Shown piece by piece: positions 1 to 5,602 of a stretch of 7,756 nucleotides of DNA. The position numbers and the translations under genes were made by a program. Position 1 is the stretch's first letter, and the number at the start of each line of letters is the position of its first letter. The DNA is from JAYEJW01 sp034716535 (GTDB lineage: Bacteria; Pseudomonadota; Gammaproteobacteria; Chromatiales; Chromatiaceae), in assembly GCA_034716535.1 (NCBI GenBank), contig JAYEJW010000495.1, forward strand, positions 1 to 7,756. The letters run 5' to 3'. A model generated the notes under the pieces. It was not told where the DNA came from. It worked only from the letters and a program-made list of their open reading frames with translations, and did no database searches.

Positions 1-240
1 CGTCAGGCATCCGAGCAACAGGTAGAGCACTTCGTCCTGTCGGACGGCCTGGCATCGGTGTCCGTCTATGTCGAGAACGGCTCCCAGGAAGGGCTCAAGG
101 GTGGTAGCCGCATCGGTGCCGTCCATGCTGCCGGCGGCCGAGCCTACGGGCATCAGGTCACGGTCGTGGGCGAGGTCCCGTCCGGGACCGTGGAGGCGGT
201 CCTCGCAGGAATTCGTTACGATGGCGGAGACGGACCGTGA
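1..240 (+). CDS. rseB: RseB/MucB, sigma-E factor regulatory protein, C-terminal fragment (5' end outside window)
   Basis: The first codon is already in frame, giving 79 residues before TGA at 238-240; the start lies upstream of the window. The fragment resembles the end of the C-terminal domain of RseB/MucB: a 'VEHFVLSDGLASVSVYVE' strand pair, then a 'GGSRIGAVHA' turn, then 'HQVTVVGEVP', which parallels the E. coli ending with 'SDGLFSFSVNV' and 'ITIVGELPP'. In the family, RseB is a periplasmic protein that binds the anti-sigma factor RseA/MucA, shields it from DegS/AlgW cleavage, and senses mislocalised lipoprotein or LPS intermediates. The signal peptide and lipid-binding domain are not in the window. 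The stop overlaps the rseC start (GTGA), so the two genes are probably translationally coupled. The presence of rseC and mucD directly downstream supports the call, and rpoE/algU and rseA/mucA would be expected just upstream. Confidence 0.9.
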   Translation, partial: RQASEQQVEHFVLSDGLASVSVYVENGSQEGLKGGSRIGAVHAAGGRAYGHQVTVVGEVPSGTVEAVLAGIRYDGGDGP

Positions 241-716
241 TCGAAGAGAGCGGCGTCGTCATTGCCGTGCGGGACGATCTTGCGGACGTTGAGAGCAGGC
301 GGCGCAGCGTCTGCGGGGGCTGTTCTGCCAACAGCGCCTGCGGCACCTCTCTGCTGGAGCGGTTCTTCGGACGCAAGCAGCTCCTGCTCACCGTACGCAA
401 CCCGATCGGGGCCGAGCCCGGAGACGAGGTGATCGTCGGAGTACCGGAGGCTGCGCTGCTACAGGCATCGGTCGCGGCCTACGTGGTGCCGTTGCTGGCG
501 ATGATTGGGGGGGGGATCGGCGGTGATTTCCTCGCGGCGCTGCTTGCGCCTGCATACGCGCAAGGTCTGAGCGTCCTCGGCGGGATCGGGGGGCTGGCGG
601 CTGGATTGTTGTGGTTGCGCCGGTTCAACAGCACAAGGGAAGCCGATGAGCGCTTCCGGCCGGTCATCCTGCGCCGTAGCGGCGCTGGCGCATTTCCGAT
701 CCGGACTTCGCACTAG
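237..716 (+). CDS. rseC: RseC/MucC family inner-membrane protein (SoxR-reducing system protein RseC)
   Basis: A 159-residue protein, the same length class as E. coli RseC. It starts at GTG 237, overlapping the rseB stop by four bases, with GGAG at 226-229 seven bases upstream. The N-terminal domain contains the family's Cys cluster, C26-x2-C29-x5-C35-G, which may bind a metal or Fe-S centre. Residues 60-70 give the typical 'GDEVIVGVPE' stretch. Two hydrophobic segments follow at about 72-95 and 109-128, joined by a short loop, and the tail 'RFRPVILRR' at about 139-147 is typical of the family. RseC is an integral membrane protein linked to sigma-E control and, with the Rsx/Rnf complex, to reduction of SoxR in enterics; its exact biochemical role is unsettled. 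A run of nine G at 507-515 encodes Gly91-93 at the end of the first membrane segment. Confidence 0.93.
   Translation: MIEESGVVIAVRDDLADVESRRRSVCGGCSANSACGTSLLERFFGRKQLLLTVRNPIGAEPGDEVIVGVPEAALLQASVAAYVVPLLAMIGGGIGGDFLAALLAPAYAQGLSVLGGIGGLAAGLLWLRRFNSTREADERFRPVILRRSGAGAFPIRTSH
507..515 (+). repeat. Nine-G homopolymer tract inside rseC
   Basis: Nine consecutive G residues encode Gly91-Gly93. This is the longest mononucleotide run I see in the window; the next is seven G at 4475-4481 in lepB. Translating the shifted frames by hand, loss of one G leads to TGA at 568-570 and gain of one G leads to TGA at 524-526. Either slip would remove the second membrane segment and the C-terminal tail of RseC. 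Confidence 0.9.
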
Positions 717-767
717 AAATTCGGCGTAGCCCCGGCGACGCTGACTCGATTCTGTAATGGAGCATTC

Positions 768-2195
768 ATGAGAGTAAAACGTTATTTACTGGCGGTCCTG
801 AGCGCCGGCTTGATCGCCTTTGTGCTGCCCGCCACCCTTGTGGCGCGGTCCCTGCCCGAGTTCACCGTCCTCGTCGAGACGCAAGGACCGGCTGTGGTCA
901 ACATCAGCACCAAGCAGTCGCAGACTGTCTCCCCCCACTCACGCGGCTTTTCGATCCCCGATCTGCCGGAGGACAACCCCCTGCATGACTTTTTCCGTCG
1001 CTTCTTCGGCGAAGAAGGACAAGTCCCGGACGAAGACATACAGTCGCGGTCGCTGGGCTCCGGCTTCATCGTCTCGCCGGACGGTTACGTGCTGACGAAC
1101 TCCCATGTCGTCGAGGGCGCCGAGGAGATCATCGTGCGCACGAGCGACCGTCGCGAGTTCGTGGCGATCCTGGTCGGGACCGACAAGCGCAGCGATATCG
1201 CGCTGCTCAAGGTGGAGGCAACAGGGCTTCCGTCCGTAAAGATGGGCACAGGTGCCGACCTGAAGGTCGGTGAGTGGGTTCTCGCCATCGGCTCTCCCTT
1301 CGGTTTCGAGCATTCCGCCACGGCCGGTATCGTCAGCGCCAAGGGGCGCAGCCTGCCGAGCGAGAACTACATTCCCTTCATCCAGACCGATGTCGCCATC
1401 AACCCCGGAAATTCCGGTGGTCCTCTGTTCAATCTCGACGGCGAGGTGGTGGGTGTGAACTCCCAGATCTACAGCCGCACCGGCGGCTTTATGGGTCTGT
1501 CCTTCGCCATCCCCATCGAGGTCGCCATGGACGTGGTGGACCAGCTCAAGACGACAGGCCGTGTCAGCCGCGGCTGGCTCGGCGTCCTCATCCAGAACGT
1601 TACGCGGGAGCTTGCCGAGACCTTCGGCATGGAGCAGCCCCGGGGAGCCCTGGTTGCCCAGGTGCTGCCGGACAGCCCGGCGGAGAAGGCGGGGCTCATG
1701 GTGGGAGACGTCATCCTCACCTTCAACGGCAAGGCGGTGTCCACCTCGGGCTCCCTGCCACCGCTGGTGGGCGCGAGCCCGGTGAATGAGGCGGCTCGCG
1801 TCGAGGTGCTGCGTCAAGGTAAGCCCGAGGAGCTCGAGGTGATCATCGGCGAGCTGCCGGAAGAGGGTGAGCTCGTCACCGCCTCCGGAGGCTCGGCTCG
1901 GGCAACAGCGAATCGTATCGGCCTGATCGTGGATGACCTCACTGTGGAGCAGCGCGACCAGTCGGGAGTCGACGCCGGCGGCGCGCTCGTCGAGGGTATC
2001 GCAGAGGACGGGCCGGGCGAGCGGGCCGGGATTCACGCAGGCGACATCATTTTGATGCTCGACAATCAGAGCGTCGAGGATGCGGACCAGTTCAGGCGCC
2101 AGCTCGACGAGATCGAGCCGGGACGTTCGGTGGCGGCCCTGATTCAGCGCGGCGACGGCCGTATGTTTCTCGCCATCCGCATCCCGATGGAGTGA
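768..2195 (+). CDS. mucD: MucD/DegP-type periplasmic serine endoprotease (Do family, two PDZ domains)
   Basis: A 475-residue protein, matching the length of MucD. ATG 768 is preceded by GGAG (759-762) at five bases. Residues 1-26 form a signal peptide: basic start 'MRVKR', hydrophobic core, then small residues. The trypsin-like domain carries the catalytic triad His113 ('TNSHVV'), Asp143 ('RSDIALLKV') and Ser216 ('NPGNSGGPL'). PDZ1 starts near 268 ('RGWLGV') and runs to about 360; PDZ2 covers about 382-473. No cysteine is present, so the disulfide found in the E. coli DegP regulatory loop is absent; the loop at about 50-93 is acidic and Pro-rich. The family degrades or refolds misfolded periplasmic proteins, and MucD limits AlgU/sigma-E activation. 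Placement after rseC matches the algU-mucABCD order. No internal promoter is evident in the 51-base gap from rseC. DegQ is the main alternative name; the protease class is certain. Confidence 0.96.
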   Translation: MRVKRYLLAVLSAGLIAFVLPATLVARSLPEFTVLVETQGPAVVNISTKQSQTVSPHSRGFSIPDLPEDNPLHDFFRRFFGEEGQVPDEDIQSRSLGSGFIVSPDGYVLTNSHVVEGAEEIIVRTSDRREFVAILVGTDKRSDIALLKVEATGLPSVKMGTGADLKVGEWVLAIGSPFGFEHSATAGIVSAKGRSLPSENYIPFIQTDVAINPGNSGGPLFNLDGEVVGVNSQIYSRTGGFMGLSFAIPIEVAMDVVDQLKTTGRVSRGWLGVLIQNVTRELAETFGMEQPRGALVAQVLPDSPAEKAGLMVGDVILTFNGKAVSTSGSLPPLVGASPVNEAARVEVLRQGKPEELEVIIGELPEEGELVTASGGSARATANRIGLIVDDLTVEQRDQSGVDAGGALVEGIAEDGPGERAGIHAGDIILMLDNQSVEDADQFRRQLDEIEPGRSVAALIQRGDGRMFLAIRIPME

Positions 2196-2203
2196 GCAAG
2201 GGC

Positions 2204-2228
2204 GGGAGGCGGCGTCTCGCCGCCTCCC
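2204..2228 (+). terminator. Perfect 11-bp GC-rich hairpin after mucD, terminator-like but without a T-tract
   Basis: The left arm GGGAGGCGGCG (2204-2214) pairs perfectly with CGCCGCCTCCC (2218-2228) around a three-base TCT loop. It starts nine bases after the mucD stop codon, the expected place for an operon-end hairpin. The bases after the right arm (TCGTCCAGG) have no T-run, so a classical intrinsic terminator is not supported. It could act as an imperfect terminator or as a 3' stabiliser of the rseC-mucD message. Confidence 0.55.
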
Positions 2229-2272
2229 TCGTCCAGGTCGTAGCATCACCCGATTGCGGCTCAGACGGTCTA

Positions 2273-2299
2273 TTGGCCGCAGCCGGGTTCTGCTATGAT
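2273..2299 (+). promoter_or_regulatory. Putative sigma-70 extended -10 promoter for the lepA operon
   Basis: TATGAT at 2294-2299 differs from the consensus -10 by one base and is preceded by TGC at 2291-2293, giving a full extended -10 (TGN-TATGAT). A weak -35 candidate, TTGGCC at 2273-2278, lies 15 bases upstream; an extended -10 tolerates a poor -35. Transcription would start near 2305-2307, leaving a leader of about 155 bases before the chosen lepA ATG. It follows the post-mucD hairpin, consistent with a separate housekeeping transcript. The motif is clear, but activity is inferred. Confidence 0.5.
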
Positions 2300-2358
2300 T
2301 ACGCGTCGACTTCCTCTCGCTGCTAACTCGCGACGGATCCGCGTCCAAGCCGCGTTCT

Positions 2359-2397
2359 CCAGGCGTTCAGCGCCGCAGCGAAGCGAGCACGCCCTGG
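2359..2397 (+). other. Imperfect inverted repeat in the lepA leader
   Basis: CCAGGCGT (2359-2366) can pair with ACGCCCTGG (2389-2397) if one C is bulged, enclosing a 22-base loop. It would lie inside the predicted lepA leader RNA. Apart from this and the neighbouring hairpin and promoter, I see nothing convincing in the 265-base gap between mucD and lepA: no tRNA, no known riboswitch pattern and no credible small gene. Confidence 0.3.
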
Positions 2398-2460
2398 GGG
2401 CATCGGCATCCCGCCCGTGTGTCCCTTAGCCCCAACTCCACAGCGCCTGAACGGGTTCCG

Positions 2461-4266
2461 ATGGCCGATCTCAGTCATATCCGCAACTTCTCCATCATCG
2501 CGCACATCGACCATGGGAAGTCCACGATCGCGGACCGTTTCATCCAGCTCAGCGGTGCCCTGAGCGACCGGGAGATGGAGGCGCAGGTGCTCGATTCGAT
2601 GGACCTGGAGCGCGAGCGCGGCATCACCATCAAGGCCCAGAGTGTGACCCTGGACTACAAGGCGCGCGACGGCGAGACCTATCGGCTCAACTTTATCGAC
2701 ACCCCCGGCCACGTGGATTTTTCCTACGAGGTCTCCCGCTCTCTGGCCGCCTGCGAGGGGGCGCTCCTTGTAGTCGATGCCGCCCAGGGCGTGGAGGCCC
2801 AGAGCGTGGCCAACTGCTACACGGCCATCGAACAGGGGCTCGAGGTCCTGCCGGTGCTCAACAAGATCGACCTGCCGTCCGCCGAGCCGGAGCGGGTGAT
2901 TATGCAGATCGAGGAGATCATCGGACTCGAGGCGCAGGATGCGCTGCGGGTGAGCGCCAAGACCGGAGAGGGCATTCCGGATCTGCTGGAGGCCCTGGTG
3001 GCGAGCGTTCCGCCCCCCAAGGGCGATCCGGATGGCCCACTGCAGGCCCTGATCATCGACTCCTGGTTCGATCCATACGTGGGTGTCGTCTCCCTGGTGC
3101 GTGTCGTCAACGGCGCGATCAACCGGCGCGACAAGCTACTCATGAGGTCCACCGGCCGTAGCCATCAGGCCGACAGCATCGGTGTCTTCACACCCAAGAA
3201 GCAGGAGCGCCAGACGCTCGGCACCGGCGAGGTGGGTTTTCTCGTGGCCGGTATCAAGGAGATCGACGGCGCGCCCGTAGGCGACACCATCACCCGCACC
3301 GACCGGCCGGCGGATGGGTCCCTGCCGGGATTCAAGGAGATGCAGCCGCGGGTTTTCGCCGGGCTCTACCCCGTCATCTCCGACGACTACGAGGACCTGC
3401 GCGATGCCCTGCGCAAGCTCAGGCTCAACGATGCGGCGCTCTTCTACGAGCCCGAGGTCTCCCAGGCCCTGGGGTTCGGGTTCCGCTGCGGCTTCCTCGG
3501 CATGCTGCACATGGAAATCGTCCAGGAGCGCCTGGAGCGGGAGTACGACCTGGACCTGATCACCACTGCGCCCACCGTCATCTATGAGGTGCAGCGCTCG
3601 GACGGCGAGGTGACCAAGGTCGACAATCCGGCCAATCTGCCGGAAACGGGCAAGATCGGCGAGATCCGCGAGCCCATCATCGAGGCCCACATCCTGGTGC
3701 CCCAGGACCTGCTCGGCGGCGTGATCAATCTGTGCATCGAGAAGCGCGGGGTGCAGAGGAATATCCAGTACCTGGGCGGTCAGGTGCAGGCAACCTACGA
3801 TCTGCCCCTGAGCGAGGTGGTGCTCGATTTCTTCGATCGCCTCAAGTCCGTGAGCCGCGGCTACGCCTCCTTCGAGTACGAGTTCAAACGGTTCCAGGCG
3901 GCGGACCTCGTCAAACTGGACATTATGATCAACGGGGAAAACGTGGATGCGCTATCCCTGATCGTCCACCGCGATAACGCCCAGCATCGTGGGCGCGAGC
4001 TTACGGAGCGCATGAAGGAGATCATCCCGCGGCAGATGTTCGAGGTGGCCATTCAGGCCGCCATCGGCAGCAAGATCATTGCGCGCACGACGGTCAAGGC
4101 CCTGCGCAAGAACGTGACGGCCAAGTGCTACGGCGGCGATGTCACCCGCAAACGCAAGCTATTGGAGAAGCAGAAAGCGGGCAAGCGGCGCATGAAACAG
4201 GTGGGAAAGGTAGAGATCCCGCAGGAGGCGTTTCTTGCGGTGCTGCAGGTCGGTAAGGATAATTAG
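2461..4266 (+). CDS. lepA: LepA / elongation factor 4, ribosome-associated translational GTPase
   Basis: From ATG 2461 the protein has 601 residues, close to the 599 of E. coli LepA, and begins 'MADLSHIRNFSIIAHIDHGK'. A GTG at 2419 would add 14 non-conserved residues, so I prefer ATG 2461 although its Shine-Dalgarno is weak (GGG at 2453-2455). G-domain motifs: G1 'AHIDHGKST' 14-22, G2 'RGITI' 53-57, G3 'DTPGH' 80-84 with His84 as the GTPase histidine, G4 'NKID' 134-137, G5 'SAK' 165-167. Beta-barrel and EF-G-like III/V domains follow. The C-terminal domain unique to LepA is intact, with 'TAKCYGGD' and the basic 'RKRKLLEKQKAGKRRMKQ' stretch, ending 'GKDN'. LepA binds the ribosome and has been linked to back-translocation and to initiation and 30S assembly; it is cytosolic. 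It heads the lepA-lepB-rnc-era-recO group. Confidence 0.98.
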   Translation: MADLSHIRNFSIIAHIDHGKSTIADRFIQLSGALSDREMEAQVLDSMDLERERGITIKAQSVTLDYKARDGETYRLNFIDTPGHVDFSYEVSRSLAACEGALLVVDAAQGVEAQSVANCYTAIEQGLEVLPVLNKIDLPSAEPERVIMQIEEIIGLEAQDALRVSAKTGEGIPDLLEALVASVPPPKGDPDGPLQALIIDSWFDPYVGVVSLVRVVNGAINRRDKLLMRSTGRSHQADSIGVFTPKKQERQTLGTGEVGFLVAGIKEIDGAPVGDTITRTDRPADGSLPGFKEMQPRVFAGLYPVISDDYEDLRDALRKLRLNDAALFYEPEVSQALGFGFRCGFLGMLHMEIVQERLEREYDLDLITTAPTVIYEVQRSDGEVTKVDNPANLPETGKIGEIREPIIEAHILVPQDLLGGVINLCIEKRGVQRNIQYLGGQVQATYDLPLSEVVLDFFDRLKSVSRGYASFEYEFKRFQAADLVKLDIMINGENVDALSLIVHRDNAQHRGRELTERMKEIIPRQMFEVAIQAAIGSKIIARTTVKALRKNVTAKCYGGDVTRKRKLLEKQKAGKRRMKQVGKVEIPQEAFLAVLQVGKDN

Positions 4267-4278
4267 CACTTTTGTGCT
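4265..4278 (+). other. Small hairpin overlapping the lepA stop codon
   Basis: AGCAC (4265-4269) and GTGCT (4274-4278) form a five-bp stem around a TTTT loop, using the last two bases of the lepA TAG. No T-run follows, so it is unlikely to terminate transcription. The remaining lepA-lepB gap (80 bases) contains a second weak pair, GCGGG 4291-4295 with CCCGC 4311-4315. Any effect on lepB translation is speculative. Confidence 0.25.
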
Positions 4279-4346
4279 TCGCGCGAACCTGCGGGTGTGC
4301 CGCCTGGTCGCCCGCGAACGACTGACTTAGGGAAACCATCGGGACA

Positions 4347-5207
4347 ATGAACTTCGATTTTCCGACCTTTCTGGTGCTCGCCTGCTTCGTGACGGGTGGG
4401 ATCTGGCTCGCGGATGCGGTGCTGTTCGCACCCCGCCGCCGGCGCGTGACCGAAGAGGGGGCGTCGACCGTAGCGGGGGGGCTGGAAGCAGGACAGGTCG
4501 TGCAGGGATACAAGGAACCGGTCCTCGTCGAGTACGCGCGCTCCTTCTTCCCCGTCATTCTGATCGTGCTGCTGCTGCGTTCCTTTCTCGTCGAACCCTT
4601 TCGCATCCCGTCCGGCTCCATGATGCCCACCCTGTTGGTGGGAGACTTTATTCTCGTGAACAAGTTCGCCTACGGTCTGCGCTGGCCGGTGCTGAACAGC
4701 AAGTTCGTGGAGGTGGACGAGCCCCAGCGCGGCGACGTGGTCGTGTTCCGTTTCCCCCAGGAGCCGACCATCGACTACATCAAGCGCGTGGTCGGCGTGC
4801 CGGGGGATGAGGTCTTCTATCAAAACAAGACATTGTTCGTGAATGGGGAGCCCGTTGCCCAGACACCGCTTGGTACCTACACGGGCATCGGGGCCGGCGC
4901 CGGGCAGACCGGCGCGCTCATGGCGCTTGAAGACCTGAACAACGTCGAGCACGAGATCCTGGTCCATCCGATGGCGCCGGATCTGGCGCCGGGCTGCCGG
5001 CAACTGGCTTACGGACCGGTGAAGGTTCCCGAGGGCAGCTATTTCGTGATGGGTGACAACCGGGACAACAGCAATGACAGCCGTTGCTGGGGCCTGGTGC
5101 CGGAGGAGAACCTCGTCGGCAAGGCCTTTGCCATCTGGATGAACTGGGACGGGAAGCGCGACGGATTCCCCGTCGATTGGAGCCGTCTCGGGGACGTCAT
5201 CGAGTAA
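4347..5207 (+). CDS. lepB: Signal peptidase I (leader peptidase)
   Basis: A 286-residue inner-membrane serine/lysine protease that removes signal peptides from Sec- and Tat-exported proteins, which would include MucD upstream. Two membrane segments lie at about 6-27 and 66-84, separated by a basic cytoplasmic loop ('RRRR' 30-33). Box B 'IPSGSMMPTL' gives nucleophile Ser91; 'GDVVVF' is box C; 'DYIKRVVGVPGD' gives the general base Lys146, the same number as in E. coli as I recall it. Box E 'GDNRDNSNDSR' is at 236-246. The protein is shorter than E. coli LepB (324) and similar to Pseudomonas-type enzymes. ATG 4347 gives the typical 'MNFDF' start. The ribosome site is not clear: AGGGA at 4329-4333 is 13 bases away and GGGA at 4341-4344 is too close. 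The 80-base gap from lepA suggests co-transcription. Confidence 0.97.
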   Translation: MNFDFPTFLVLACFVTGGIWLADAVLFAPRRRRVTEEGASTVAGGLEAGQVVQGYKEPVLVEYARSFFPVILIVLLLRSFLVEPFRIPSGSMMPTLLVGDFILVNKFAYGLRWPVLNSKFVEVDEPQRGDVVVFRFPQEPTIDYIKRVVGVPGDEVFYQNKTLFVNGEPVAQTPLGTYTGIGAGAGQTGALMALEDLNNVEHEILVHPMAPDLAPGCRQLAYGPVKVPEGSYFVMGDNRDNSNDSRCWGLVPEENLVGKAFAIWMNWDGKRDGFPVDWSRLGDVIE

Positions 5208-5211
5208 CGTC

Positions 5212-5217
5212 GGAGGA
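5212..5217 (+). promoter_or_regulatory. Strong Shine-Dalgarno that sets the DUF4845 gene start
   Basis: GGAGGA lies seven bases before ATG 5225, an ideal spacing. A second ATG at 5218, in the rnc reading frame, touches this site directly and so has no usable spacing. This supports ATG 5225 as the real start and argues against a long rnc frame opening at 5218. Confidence 0.8.
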
Positions 5218-5224
5218 ATGTGCA

Positions 5225-5602
5225 ATGCGGCGAACCTCGTATCAGCAGCGTGGCATGAGCATAATCGGCATGCTTCTGGTCCTCGCGGTTGCAGCGTTCT
5301 TCGTGACGGTCTTTCTGAAGCTGAGTCCTTACTACTTCGAGTATTACACCGTCAGATCGGTCATGGACAATCTCGCAGAAGACCCGGCGGCGCAGAACAT
5401 GAGCAGGCGGACGGTTCTGACTACGGTCGACAAACGTCTGTACACAAATTATGTCGAGAGGGTGACCAAAGACCACTTCTCCTTCAAGCCCTTGTCCCGC
5501 GGGTACGAGCTTCGGCTCAACTACGAGGTGCGAGAGCACCTCTTTGCCAACGTAGAGGTTGTCTTGAGCTTTGCGCATCAAGTGGCCTTTGCCGGCGAGT
5601 GA
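5225..5602 (+). CDS. DUF4845 family small membrane-anchored protein with prepilin-like N-terminus
   Basis: A 125-residue protein whose start is fixed by GGAGGA at 5212-5217. In-frame starts further upstream would lie inside lepB and are rejected. The N-terminus has a short basic leader (residues 1-9) followed by 'RGMSIIGMLLVLAVAAFF' (9-26), a pilin/pseudopilin-like pattern: Arg-Gly, then a hydrophobic helix to about residue 31. If cut after Gly10 as prepilin peptidase would do, position +5 is Gly15 instead of the usual Glu. The rest (about 34-125) is a small domain with 'YYFEYYTVRSVMDNLAEDP' and a C-terminal beta-rich 'YELRLNYEVREHLFANVEV', probably periplasmic. Proteins of this family commonly sit between lepB and rnc in Pseudomonas-type gammaproteobacteria and in betaproteobacteria; no function is established. 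It is 17 bases after lepB, and its TGA overlaps the rnc GTG. A plain single-pass anchor is the alternative reading. Confidence 0.85.
   Translation: MRRTSYQQRGMSIIGMLLVLAVAAFFVTVFLKLSPYYFEYYTVRSVMDNLAEDPAAQNMSRRTVLTTVDKRLYTNYVERVTKDHFSFKPLSRGYELRLNYEVREHLFANVEVVLSFAHQVAFAGE
5525..5542 (+). other. Perfect 7-bp hairpin with GNRA-type loop upstream of rnc
   Basis: GAGGTGC (5525-5531), loop GAGA (5532-5535) and GCACCTC (5536-5542) form a perfect stem closed by a GNRA tetraloop, 57 to 74 bases before the rnc GTG. It lies inside the DUF4845 coding sequence, in codons for the 'YEVREHLF' region. The stem is too short to be a standard RNase III substrate by itself. A role in rnc expression is only a possibility. 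Confidence 0.4.

Noticed and set aside
1763..1770. E. coli Chi octamer GCTGGTGG in mucD
   Set aside because: Chi sequence is lineage-specific, and one octamer in GC-rich coding DNA is expected by chance.
939..2348. 469-codon open frame on the minus strand opposite mucD
   Set aside because: It mirrors a clear, fully conserved mucD gene. Long antisense frames arise from strong G/C third-position bias, and its translation shows no recognisable domain, only Arg/His/Leu-rich composition.
2419..2460. GTG 2419 as lepA start
   Set aside because: It adds 14 non-conserved residues with no better ribosome site; ATG 2461 gives the normal LepA N-terminus and length.
5084..5224. Upstream start for the DUF4845 gene inside lepB
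   Set aside because: The added residues are an out-of-frame reading of the conserved lepB 3' end. ATG 5225 has an ideal Shine-Dalgarno.
4263..5225. 320-codon open frame on the minus strand opposite lepB
   Set aside because: Antisense shadow of lepB, which has all catalytic motifs intact; no family features in the antisense translation.
5218..5598. Upstream extension of the rnc reading frame to ATG 5218
   Set aside because: The ATG directly abuts GGAGGA with no spacing, the extra 127 residues are an alternate-frame reading of the conserved DUF4845 gene, and starting at GTG 5599 gives the usual 226-residue RNase III.
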